A DNA stretch of 13,006 bases from RBG-16-66-20 sp035499575. GTDB taxonomy: Bacteria; Pseudomonadota; Gammaproteobacteria; Burkholderiales; SG8-39. The stretch spans positions 1 through 13,006 of the forward strand of contig DATJYN010000043.1 of assembly GCA_035499575.1 (NCBI GenBank), written 5' to 3'. Made by a program: the position numbers and the translations under genes. Shown one piece after another: positions 6,257-12,718 of the stretch; position 1 is the stretch's first letter, and every line of letters starts with the position of its first letter. Below the pieces are notes generated by a model. That model saw nothing but the letters and a program-made list of their open reading frames with translations. It was not told where the DNA came from and ran no database searches.

Positions 6257-7478
6257 CGCGGTGCTGGCGAGCGACCCAGCGCGCCATCAGTTCCATGGCG
6301 AGGCAGGATGCGGCCGAGGTGGCGAGCAGCACCGCTTCCGCCGCCTGCCAGCCCCAGTGCTCGACGATCAGCGCGAACAGCGTCGGCGCGGCGGCGTTGA
6401 CGACGACGATCGGCGCTGCGATCAGCCCGAGCACCGCGCCGTAGCCCTGGGCGCCGAACAGGGCGAGCGGCACCGCGCCGCGCACGATCGTCACCACGCC
6501 CTGCGAGGCGCCCATCAGCAGGGTGAAGGCAAGGATCGCCGGGATGCCGCCGCCCGACGCCAGCAGGAGGACGAACGACGCCGGCAGCACGGCGATGGCG
6601 ATGCGCCCGACCACGATGGCGCGCAGCTTGCTGCCGAAGAATATTTCCACCAGCCGGCCGCCGAACTGGGCGAAGCCCTTCAGCGAGGCGACCCAGACCG
6701 CGGCGGTCGCCGCCAGGCCCGCCGCCTGGAGCAGCGGCACCAGCTGCACCGTGACCACGCCGAACACGAAGCCGTTCAGCGACATCACCAGCGCGAAGAG
6801 CGCGATCGCCAGCGGGCGCGCGCTGCCGGCGAGCGGCGGCCCTTCGCGCGTCGCGCGCGCACGCTCCTCGGGCGGAGTGGCGAGTCCGGCCGCTTCGCGC
6901 CGCGCGAGGCCGAACCAGTTGAGCGGCAGGCAGACCGCGAGGTTGATCGCGGCGAAGGCCGCCAGCGTCTGCCGCCAGCCGAGCGCCTCGTTCAGGTAGT
7001 GGCCGAGCACCCAGAACACGGTCGAGGCGAATGCGCCGAACAGCGTCAGCAGCGAAATCGCGAGGCGCCCGCGCGACGGCGCCACCTGCACGAGCGCGGC
7101 GAAGGCGGCGTCGTAGAGCGAGAGCCGCATCGCCACGCCGAGGAAAGCCCAGGACGCGAGCCAGGCGGCTTCGCTGCGCGCGAGCGACAACGCGAGCAAG
7201 CCCGCCGATACCATCAGCGTGCCCAGCGCCATCACGCCGCGCGCGCCGCGGCGGTCGATCAGGTGCCCGACCCAGGTCGATACCGCCGCCATCGCCAACA
7301 GCGCCACCGTGAAGCCGAAATACACCAGGCCGCTGCTCCAGCCGGTGTCCTTGACGATCGGGCCCGCGAGCACGCCGAGGCAGTAGTAGCTCGTGCCCCA
7401 GGCGGTGATCTGCGCGATGCCGAGCGCGCAGACGGCCCACAGCATCGGGTCGGGGCCGTGGCTGCGCGATGCGTCCAT
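6243..7478 (-). CDS. MFS transporter
   Basis: This is a 411-residue major facilitator superfamily permease with about 12 hydrophobic helices and a polar central loop (around residues 200-220, PPEERARATREGPP). The loop after helix 2 carries motif A as GHLIDRRGAR (71-80). The first helix (MLWAVCALGIAQITAWGTSY) and YYCLGVLAGPIVKDTGWS resemble monocarboxylate/oxalate-type MFS members of unknown specificity. The ATG at 7478 is chosen over an upstream ATG at 7550 because the extra 24 residues (CPGMGFPPVCIFPRG) look non-native and the protein then begins like its relatives. No Shine-Dalgarno is visible. A TATCAT hexamer sits 9 nt before the ATG, which may indicate a nearly leaderless transcript. The gene lies 99 nt downstream of the mltF-like gene on the same strand and overlaps the mddA-like gene tail to tail. 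The substrate is unknown. Confidence 0.92.
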   Translation of the reverse strand: MDASRSHGPDPMLWAVCALGIAQITAWGTSYYCLGVLAGPIVKDTGWSSGLVYFGFTVALLAMAAVSTWVGHLIDRRGARGVMALGTLMVSAGLLALSLARSEAAWLASWAFLGVAMRLSLYDAAFAALVQVAPSRGRLAISLLTLFGAFASTVFWVLGHYLNEALGWRQTLAAFAAINLAVCLPLNWFGLARREAAGLATPPEERARATREGPPLAGSARPLAIALFALVMSLNGFVFGVVTVQLVPLLQAAGLAATAAVWVASLKGFAQFGGRLVEIFFGSKLRAIVVGRIAIAVLPASFVLLLASGGGIPAILAFTLLMGASQGVVTIVRGAVPLALFGAQGYGAVLGLIAAPIVVVNAAAPTLFALIVEHWGWQAAEAVLLATSAASCLAMELMARWVARQHRASGA

Positions 7479-7487
7479 GTGGGCCCA

Positions 7488-7493
7488 ATGATA
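7488..7493 (-). promoter_or_regulatory. -10-like TATCAT just before the MFS start
   Basis: On the minus strand TATCAT matches the -10 consensus in five of six positions and ends 9 nt before the ATG at 7478. No clear -35 or ribosome-binding site accompanies it. If used, the transcript would have only a few leader bases. Weak assignment from position and sequence alone. Confidence 0.3.
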
Positions 7494-7577
7494 AGTGCCG
7501 CGCGGAAAAATGCAGACGGGAGGAAACCCCATGCCCGGGCAGGTTCGCAAATCGCAACTGGGCGGCGCCCGTCCGGG

Positions 7578-9074
7578 CTACTTCTTCGCCGGCGCCGCCT
7601 GCCGCTTGAGCTTCTCGGCCTCTGCGCGCGCGTCCGCCGTGAGCCGGTAGGCGGCGTAGTACTTGAAGATGTTGCGCACGTAGGTCGTCGTCTCGGCGCC
7701 GATCTTCTCGGCGGTGACCACCTCGACGTTGTTGAACCACTGGTCCGGGTCGAGGCCGCGCTGCGCCGCGAGCTTGCGCATGCGCGAGACGTTGCCCGCG
7801 CCGCAGTTGTAGCTCGCGAACGCGAACAGCGTGCGGTTCTGCTCGTCGAACTTCGCGTCCGGGAAGTTCTTCGACACCAGCTGGTCCATGTACTTCGCGC
7901 CGCCGTGGATGTTGGGCTCGACCTGGCGGATGTCGCCGACCTTCAGCTCGGCGCCGGTCGCCGGCATGATCTGCATCACGCCGATCGCGCCGACGTGGCT
8001 CTTCGCGTTCTGGTTGAGCTGCGACTCCTGGTAGCCCTGCGCGGCGAGCATCAGCGGGTCGAACTTGTACTGCGCGCCGTACTTGCGGAAGAGGGCGACC
8101 AGGCCGTCGAAGCGCTTCTGGTCGGCCGCTGCGGTCGGGTCGTGGATCTGCTTCACCCGCGACGCGTATTCCCTGAGCAGCCGCGTGCCGCCGCCCTGCT
8201 TCCCGACGAACTGCGCGTAGAACTCGGTCAGCTCGGCGGCGAGCTTCGGGCTGCCCTTGCGGATCGCCCAGCCGATCCTGGTCTTCGGCCGCAGCACGAT
8301 GTCCTCGCGCGGCTTGATCTTCTTCAGCACTTGCGCCCAGGCCTTCGCCTTCCAGTCGTCCGCGACGACCGCCTGCAGCACGCCGGCGTTCAGCATCTCG
8401 AGCATGTCCTCGTCCTCGAGCGCATCGGGCAGCAGCACGATCCTGACCGGGTCCCGGCGTTCCTTCTTCAGGCGCTCGTTCAGCGCGACCAGGCTGAGAT
8501 AGAAGCTCGAGGCCTTGCGCGCGTGCACCGTCTTGCCGGCGAGGTCGTCGAGCGACGTGATCGCGGGCGAGGCGGGGCCCGTCACCAGGATCTCGGTGCT
8601 CGCGGCCGTCTCGTCCGGCGCGACGAAGTCCACGTCCTTCTGCAGCTCGGGAATCACCTTGATGTTGCCGACCGCGATGTCGGCATGGCCCTCCAGCAGG
8701 TCGGCGCGCAGCCTGTCGCGCGTGGCGACGACCGCGAGCACGGTGAGCGGGCGCTTGGCGAGCTGCCTGGCGTACTTGCGGTTCACCCAGCGCTCGAACT
8801 CGCGGATCAGGTAGGCCGAGATGCCGCGCTCCCGGCCCTTGTCCACGAAGTAGAGCGAGCGGCTGTAGGGCACGTAGACGCGCACCACGCGGCGCCGGAG
8901 CATGCCGTCGAAGTCGTCTTTCCTCGCTTCGGTCGAGATCGCGAGGCTGCGCGCATTGTCCCCGCCCTCGCCATGCAGCTTGGCGCCCTTGCCCGGCGCA
9001 TCGATGGCATGGGCGGCAGGCAGGGCGGCGAAGCCGGCAACGGCGAGGACGAGCAAGGGCGCCGGGAGCCGCAT
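7578..9074 (-). CDS. mltF: MltF-like lytic murein transglycosylase with solute-binding-type domain
   Basis: This 498-residue exported protein cuts the glycan strands of peptidoglycan in the periplasm. The signal peptide ends AHA (residue 23). It has the two-domain layout of membrane-bound lytic transglycosylase F (about 520 residues in E. coli). An SBP_bac_3-like regulatory domain spans about residues 60-290 (VVRVYVPYSRSLYFVDKG, LEGHADIAVGNI, LAGKTVHARKASS). The SLT catalytic domain spans about residues 325-480. The catalytic glutamate is Glu350 in AAQGYQESQLNQNAKS, followed by GAIGVMQIMPATG (363-374) and FASYNCGAGNVSRM, all standard for family 1 enzymes. The mature N-terminus lacks a lipobox. 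GGGGAG lies roughly 10-15 nt upstream of the ATG. It follows the beta-propeller gene by 29 nt and is probably co-transcribed with it. Confidence 0.92.
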   Translation of the reverse strand: MRLPAPLLVLAVAGFAALPAAHAIDAPGKGAKLHGEGGDNARSLAISTEARKDDFDGMLRRRVVRVYVPYSRSLYFVDKGRERGISAYLIREFERWVNRKYARQLAKRPLTVLAVVATRDRLRADLLEGHADIAVGNIKVIPELQKDVDFVAPDETAASTEILVTGPASPAITSLDDLAGKTVHARKASSFYLSLVALNERLKKERRDPVRIVLLPDALEDEDMLEMLNAGVLQAVVADDWKAKAWAQVLKKIKPREDIVLRPKTRIGWAIRKGSPKLAAELTEFYAQFVGKQGGGTRLLREYASRVKQIHDPTAAADQKRFDGLVALFRKYGAQYKFDPLMLAAQGYQESQLNQNAKSHVGAIGVMQIMPATGAELKVGDIRQVEPNIHGGAKYMDQLVSKNFPDAKFDEQNRTLFAFASYNCGAGNVSRMRKLAAQRGLDPDQWFNNVEVVTAEKIGAETTTYVRNIFKYYAAYRLTADARAEAEKLKRQAAPAKK

Positions 9075-9103
9075 GGTTCAGGCTTCTCCCCGCCGCGCGC
9101 GCC

Positions 9104-10018
9104 CTACTTGCGGCGCAGCTGGATCAGCCGGATGTGGCTCTGCGCGAGGTCCGGCGCGTACACCGTCAGGCCGCCCGCCTGCGGGACCACGCAGAAATCC
9201 GCCGGTCCCTTGAAGCCGGTCGCCAGTTTCTGCATGCCGGACTTCTCGCTCCAGACGAACAGCGAGCCGGAATCCCAGTCGGTGGCGAGGATCGAGCCGT
9301 CGGGCATCTCGTAGATGCCGTCGATGCGGCCGATCGGATCCGTCAGCTTCTTGATCTGGCCGCTCACGCCGAGCGCGAAGATCGGCATGTGCTTGTCCGG
9401 CGAGACGAAGCCGCCCATCAGCAGCATGCCGTCCCGGGTGGGGTAGAGGCCGTTGGGAAACACGCCGGCGCCCTTGAAGACCACCGTCACCTTGGGTTCC
9501 TTCTTCGCGTGCAGGAAATCCGCCGGCTCCACCTTGACCAGCTGGTCGCTGCGGTTGTCGCTGACGTAGAGCGCGTCGCCCAGGATCGCCGGGTCGTTGG
9601 CGAACACCACGCCGGGCAGCGCGACCTTGCGGCCCTTGCGCGTATTCAGGTCGTACTCCCACACCGAATCGATGTCGGTGACCCACAGGCGGTCGCCGCG
9701 CACCCAGATGCCCTTGGGCTTGCTGATCGGCTCGCCGCCCTTGCCGGGCAGGAATTTTTCCTCGATGATTTTTCCGTCCAGGCCGACCTTGCTGATCCAG
9801 CCGCCCTTGTCCGCCAGGGCCGGGTCGAGCTTGGTGCCGAAGGCGCCCGCGTACAGCACCTTGCGCTTGGCGTCGTAGGCGATCGACTCCGCCCACTTGA
9901 AGCCGCCGACGGTCTGGTCCGAAGTGACCTTCCACTGCGCGAGCGCGGCGGGCCCGAACACGACTTGTGCAAAGGCCAGCGCGGCACCGGCCAACAGCGA
10001 CGACGTTCTATGGTTCAT
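9104..10018 (-). CDS. Exported beta-propeller protein, SMP-30/gluconolactonase-like
   Basis: This is a 304-residue secreted protein. The signal peptide runs to about residue 27 (GPAALA, mature start QWKVTSDQ). The rest is a run of short beta-sheet blades of the SMP-30/YncE/NHL type. Repeated cores are IAYDAKRKVLYAGAFG, GIWVRGDRLWVTDIDSVWEYD, PAILGDALYVSDNRSDQLVKV, GLYPTRDGMLLMGGF, GIYEMPDGSILATDWDSGSLFVW and CVVPQAGGLTVYAPDL. Related propellers are lactonases or ligand-binding proteins. The Asp-rich blade tips (TDIDS, SDNRSD, TDWDSG) could hold a metal, but the catalytic set of gluconolactonase cannot be confirmed by eye, so no reaction is claimed. The ATG at 10018 is chosen because GGAGGGG lies just upstream and the signal peptide follows; an upstream in-frame ATG at 10075 adds an unlikely 19 residues. 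The leader is shared with the neighbouring hydrolase gene. Confidence 0.85.
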   Translation of the reverse strand: MNHRTSSLLAGAALAFAQVVFGPAALAQWKVTSDQTVGGFKWAESIAYDAKRKVLYAGAFGTKLDPALADKGGWISKVGLDGKIIEEKFLPGKGGEPISKPKGIWVRGDRLWVTDIDSVWEYDLNTRKGRKVALPGVVFANDPAILGDALYVSDNRSDQLVKVEPADFLHAKKEPKVTVVFKGAGVFPNGLYPTRDGMLLMGGFVSPDKHMPIFALGVSGQIKKLTDPIGRIDGIYEMPDGSILATDWDSGSLFVWSEKSGMQKLATGFKGPADFCVVPQAGGLTVYAPDLAQSHIRLIQLRRK

Positions 10019-10024
10019 TCCACC

Positions 10025-10066
10025 CCTCCGATGGTTGAGCCGGGAGTATGCACCGGTTTCGGCCCG
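10025..10066 (-). repeat. Leader repeat copy A, before the beta-propeller gene
   Basis: This 42-bp block matches 10883-10924 without gaps at 34 of 42 positions, and ends the same 6 nt before its ATG (10018). On the minus strand it reads from CGGGCCGAAACCGG through GCATACTCCCGG to ATCGGAGG, so it includes the Shine-Dalgarno at its 3' end. CATACT may serve as a -10 element, in which case the block holds the -10, leader and ribosome-binding site. CTCC can pair with GGAG. Confidence 0.7.
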
Positions 10067-10081
10067 TGCCGGCAAGCGCGG

Positions 10082-10876
10082 CTACTTCTTGAAGACCTCG
10101 GCGAAGAACTTGGTCGCTTCGGCCTCGGCCTCCTTGTTCGCCTTGGCGTCGTAGCGCAGCGGCAGGTTGAACTTCTTGCCCATCGCGGTCGCCTCGGGGT
10201 TGGTGAAGGCGTGCACCGCGCCCGGATAGGTGATCACGTTGAAGCTGGCCTTCGCCGCCGTCAGGTCGCTCTCGAAGCGGACGTACTGCTCCTTCTTGAT
10301 GAACGGGTCGTCGGCGCCGTTCAGGACGAGGATCTTCGCCTTGACCGCGCCGGCCGCGGGGGCGGGCGTGTTCAGGCCGAGCGAAGCGTGGAAGCCCGCG
10401 ACGCCGGCCAGGTCGGCGCCCGCGCGCGCCATGTTGAGCACCACCGCGCCGCCGAAGCAGTAGCCGACGGCGCCGATGCGCGAGGCGTCGACCTGCGGCT
10501 GCTTCGCGAGCTCGGCGCGCGCGGCGTTGAAGCGCGACTCCATCGCCTGCGGATCCTTCATCACCGCGCCGGAGAGCGCGCCCGCGTCCTTCGGGTTGTC
10601 GGCGGTTTTCGCGTCGCCGTACATGTCGGCGATGAAGGCGACGTAGCCCTGGCGCGCCAGGCGCTTGGCCTCGTTGTGCATGTGCTTGGTGATGCCCCAC
10701 CATTCGTGGACCACGATGATCCCCGGGCGCTGGCCCTTCTTCGCGGTGTCGACCACCACGAAGCCCTTCAGCGTGGTTTCGCCGTCCTTGTAGGTGACCG
10801 GCGTCTCCTTGATCGCGGCGAGGGCCGGGGTGGTGAGCGAGAGCGCGAGCAGCGCGCCGAGAAGCTGGGTCTTCAT
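10082..10876 (-). CDS. Exported dienelactone hydrolase family protein
   Basis: This is a 264-residue alpha/beta hydrolase of the dienelactone hydrolase family. A signal peptide (MKTQLLGALLALSLTTPALA, residues 1-20) sends it to the periplasm, unlike the cytoplasmic enzymes of chlorocatechol breakdown. The catalytic triad is visible: nucleophile Cys140 in GAVGYCFGG, acid Asp189 or Asp190 in NGADDPF, and His222 in PGAVHAFTNP. The family glutamate is in VVHEWWG (Glu58). ADMYGDAK and PLRYDAKA near the end are also typical of this exported subgroup. It probably hydrolyses a lactone or ester, but the substrate is unknown. The ATG at 10876 follows GGAGG and gives the signal peptide directly. It lies 63 nt upstream of the beta-propeller gene, and both carry the same leader repeat, so each may have its own promoter. 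It is divergent from the OsmC-family gene. Confidence 0.93.
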   Translation of the reverse strand: MKTQLLGALLALSLTTPALAAIKETPVTYKDGETTLKGFVVVDTAKKGQRPGIIVVHEWWGITKHMHNEAKRLARQGYVAFIADMYGDAKTADNPKDAGALSGAVMKDPQAMESRFNAARAELAKQPQVDASRIGAVGYCFGGAVVLNMARAGADLAGVAGFHASLGLNTPAPAAGAVKAKILVLNGADDPFIKKEQYVRFESDLTAAKASFNVITYPGAVHAFTNPEATAMGKKFNLPLRYDAKANKEAEAEATKFFAEVFKK

Positions 10877-10882
10877 GGCTTT

Positions 10883-10924
10883 CCTCCGATGATGGAGGCA
10901 GGAGTATGCCCCGAATTCGGGCCG
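10883..10924 (-). repeat. Leader repeat copy B, before the dienelactone hydrolase gene
   Basis: This is the second copy of the 42-bp leader block (34 of 42 identical to 10025-10066, no gaps), 6 nt before the ATG at 10876. On the minus strand it contains GCATACTCCTG and then CCTCC-ATCATC-GGAGG, a perfect 5-bp inverted repeat whose 3' arm is the Shine-Dalgarno. It also holds the 12-bp palindrome CCCGAATTCGGG (10910-10921). Confidence 0.7.
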
Positions 10925-10927
10925 CGT

Positions 10928-10933
10928 TATAGT
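10928..10933 (+). promoter_or_regulatory. -10-like TATAGT for the OsmC-family operon (also readable on the minus strand)
   Basis: TATAGT matches the -10 consensus in five of six bases and lies 28 nt before the OsmC-family ATG, leaving room for the GAAGGGG ribosome-binding site. The overlapping minus-strand reading around it contains TATAA (within ACTATAAC), so the same spot could serve both divergent genes. No good -35 is seen in either direction. The palindrome CCCGAATTCGGG sits where the plus-strand -35 would be. Confidence 0.35.
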
Positions 10934-10961
10934 CCGCAACCTCACCCGAAGGGGCCAAGCA

Positions 10962-11363
10962 ATGACGATACGCGTGGTACGCGACCAGGCCGCCCTGATG
11001 CGGCACGAAATCCATGTCGGCCGCAACAGCTTCGCGACCGACGCTCCCGTCGACGAGGGCGGCGAGGACTCCGGCCCCAGCCCGCACGACCTGTTCGACG
11101 CCGCGCTCGGCGCCTGCAAGGCGGTGACCACGCTCTGGTACGCCAAGCGCAAGAACATCCCGGTCGAGGGCATCGAGGTCATCGTCGATCGCGACAACAG
11201 CAAGGAGCGTACGGGGACCTACCGCCTGAGCGCCGAGATGACGCTCACCGGCAACCTGACGGAAGAGCAGCGGCAGGACCTGCTGCGCGTGGCGTCGAAA
11301 TGCCCCGTGCACAAGCTCATGACGGAAACCACCATCGAAATCACCACCCGGCTCGCGCCGTGA
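10962..11363 (+). CDS. OsmC family protein
   Basis: This is a 133-residue OsmC/Ohr-superfamily protein, a family that includes thiol-dependent peroxidases which reduce organic hydroperoxides in the cytoplasm. The two redox cysteines are in place: Cys52 in the helix signature SPHDLFDAALGACKAVT and Cys114 in VASKCPVHKLM. The N-terminal strand carries RNSFATDAPVDEGGEDSGPSP, the usual lead-in, with acidic residues where the family has its Arg/Glu partner site. The length is normal for the shorter YhfA-like branch, in which the function is less settled than for Ohr. The ATG at 10962 is preceded by GAAGGGG. It is first in a plus-strand operon: its TGA overlaps the GTG of the GFA gene. Confidence 0.93.
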   Translation: MTIRVVRDQAALMRHEIHVGRNSFATDAPVDEGGEDSGPSPHDLFDAALGACKAVTTLWYAKRKNIPVEGIEVIVDRDNSKERTGTYRLSAEMTLTGNLTEEQRQDLLRVASKCPVHKLMTETTIEITTRLAP

Positions 11364-11851
11364 GCAGCGCGGCCGCGTACCCGATCGAAGGGGCCTGCCA
11401 GTGCGGCGCCGTGCGCTACCGCGTCACGAAACCCTTCCGCCTCCTGGCCGTGTGCCACTGCCTCGACTGCCAGAAGCTTTCGGCGAGCGCGTTCGGCATG
11501 ACCATGCTGCTCGACGCCGACGGCTTCGAGCTCGTGCAGGGCAGCCCGAAGAAGTGGACGTACGCGGGCTCGAGCGGCGCGCCCAAGGACGCCTTCTTCT
11601 GCGCCGATTGCGGCTGCCGCCTCTGGCACCTCAACCCGAAGATGCCGCAGCTGATCCGCCTCAAGCCCGGCACGCTCGGCGACACCTCCTTCCTGCAGCC
11701 CGACTACCACGTCTGGGTCAAGCGCAAGCAGCCCTGGATCACGATCCCGGACTGGATGTCGCGCTTCGACACCGAGCCCGCGTCGATGCAGGAAGCCATC
11801 GCCGCCGTCGCCGCGACGCGCACGAAGCGCGCGCAGATGGCGGCAGCCTAG
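11360..11851 (+). CDS. GFA family zinc-binding protein (CENP-V/GFA domain)
   Basis: This is a 163-residue protein with the GFA (glutathione-dependent formaldehyde-activating) fold. The zinc-binding cysteines are arranged as in the family: Cys13 and Cys15 (ACQCGAVRY), Cys32, Cys34 and Cys37 (VCHCLDCQK), and Cys81, Cys84 and Cys86 (FFCADCGCRLWH). The name comes from Gfa, which was reported to speed up S-hydroxymethylglutathione formation; most members have no proven activity, and a few relatives act on glutathione adducts. GTG at 11360 is chosen as the start because it overlaps the OsmC stop (GTGA) and places the first zinc motif at the expected distance. No in-frame ATG is available near the N-terminus before the zinc motifs. 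It sits 3 nt ahead of the metallohydrolase gene. Confidence 0.9.
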   Translation: MSSAAAYPIEGACQCGAVRYRVTKPFRLLAVCHCLDCQKLSASAFGMTMLLDADGFELVQGSPKKWTYAGSSGAPKDAFFCADCGCRLWHLNPKMPQLIRLKPGTLGDTSFLQPDYHVWVKRKQPWITIPDWMSRFDTEPASMQEAIAAVAATRTKRAQMAAA

Positions 11852-11854
11852 GCG

Positions 11855-12718
11855 ATGGCCACCGCGTATCCGATTCTGCGCTGGCAGGTCGGCGGCGTGC
11901 GCATCTCGCGCGTCGTCGAGTCCGAGGGCCCGACCTCGCCGAAATTCCTCTTCGCCGACGTCACGAAGGAGCAGCTCCTCCAGCACGCCTGGCTGCGGCC
12001 GCACTTCCTGACCGAGGAGGGCAAGCTGCTCATGTCCATCCACGCCTTCGTGCTCGAATCGCAGGGCAGGGTGATCGTCGTCGACACCTGCGTCGGCAAC
12101 GACAAAGTGCGCCAGTCGCCGAACTGGAACCTGCAGAAGAACCGCTTCCTCGAAGACCTGGCCGAGGCGGGTTTCCCGCGCGAGCGCGTGACCCACGTCG
12201 TCTGCACCCACCTGCACGTCGACCACGTTGGATGGAACACGATGCTCAAGGACGGCAAATGGACGCCGACCTTTCCGAACGCGCGCTACCTCATCGGCCG
12301 CAAGGAATGGGACTACTGGAGCCGGGTGCAGGACGAATACGACCAGAGTATCCAGAACGACTCCGTGCGCCCGGTCGTGGACGCAGGCCTCGCCGAGTTC
12401 GTCGAGTCCGACCACCAGATCACCCCGGAGATCTGCCTCGAACCCACGCCCGGCCACACGCCGGGACACGTGAGCGTGCGCATCAGCTCGAAGGGCGAGG
12501 CGGCGGTGATCACCGGCGACCTGATGCATCACCCCGTGCAGTGCGCGATGCCGGAGATGGGCAGCCGCTTCGATTTCAGCGCCGAGGCCGCGCACGCCAC
12601 GCGGCTGGCGTTCCTCGAGCGCTACCGGGACGGCAAGACGCTGGTGCTGGGGACGCATTTCGCAGCGCCGACGTCCGGCAAGCTGGCGGAATACGGGCGC
12701 GCGTTCCGCCTTGGCTGA
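11855..12718 (+). CDS. Metallo-beta-lactamase-fold hydrolase
   Basis: This 287-residue cytoplasmic protein is a full-length MBL-fold metallohydrolase of the lactonase/glyoxalase II-like group. The metal site is intact: HLHVDH (His119, His121, Asp123, His124), PGHTPGH (His201/His205), TGDLMHH (Asp222) and LGTHFA (His268). Between them lie WNTMLKDGKWTPTFPNARYL and DLMHHPVQCAMPE, which mark a common but uncharacterised subgroup. The substrate could be a lactone, thioester or other ester. No signal peptide is present. It is embedded in an operon with the OsmC and GFA genes (3 nt gap upstream) and overlaps the next gene by 8 nt. A role in hydrolysing glutathione thioesters would fit the neighbours, but that is only inference. 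Confidence 0.93.
   Translation: MATAYPILRWQVGGVRISRVVESEGPTSPKFLFADVTKEQLLQHAWLRPHFLTEEGKLLMSIHAFVLESQGRVIVVDTCVGNDKVRQSPNWNLQKNRFLEDLAEAGFPRERVTHVVCTHLHVDHVGWNTMLKDGKWTPTFPNARYLIGRKEWDYWSRVQDEYDQSIQNDSVRPVVDAGLAEFVESDHQITPEICLEPTPGHTPGHVSVRISSKGEAAVITGDLMHHPVQCAMPEMGSRFDFSAEAAHATRLAFLERYRDGKTLVLGTHFAAPTSGKLAEYGRAFRLG

Noticed and set aside
7479..7550. Earlier ATG for the MFS transporter
   Set aside because: It would add 24 residues unlike any MFS N-terminus; relatives start close to the first helix.
7530..7577. Possible terminator after the mltF-like gene
   Set aside because: GC-rich short inverted repeats occur (for example GCCCGGGC), but no stem followed by a U-run is seen, so no terminator is called.
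6261..9314. Plus-strand open frame of about 1000 codons
   Set aside because: It lies opposite the MFS and mltF-like genes, which have clear family motifs. Its product is Arg/His/Ala-rich with no recognisable domain. Long antisense frames are common in GC-rich genomes.
10877..11203. Longer start for the dienelactone hydrolase family protein
   Set aside because: The extension overlaps the OsmC gene on the other strand and would bury the signal peptide; GGAGG precedes the ATG at 10876.
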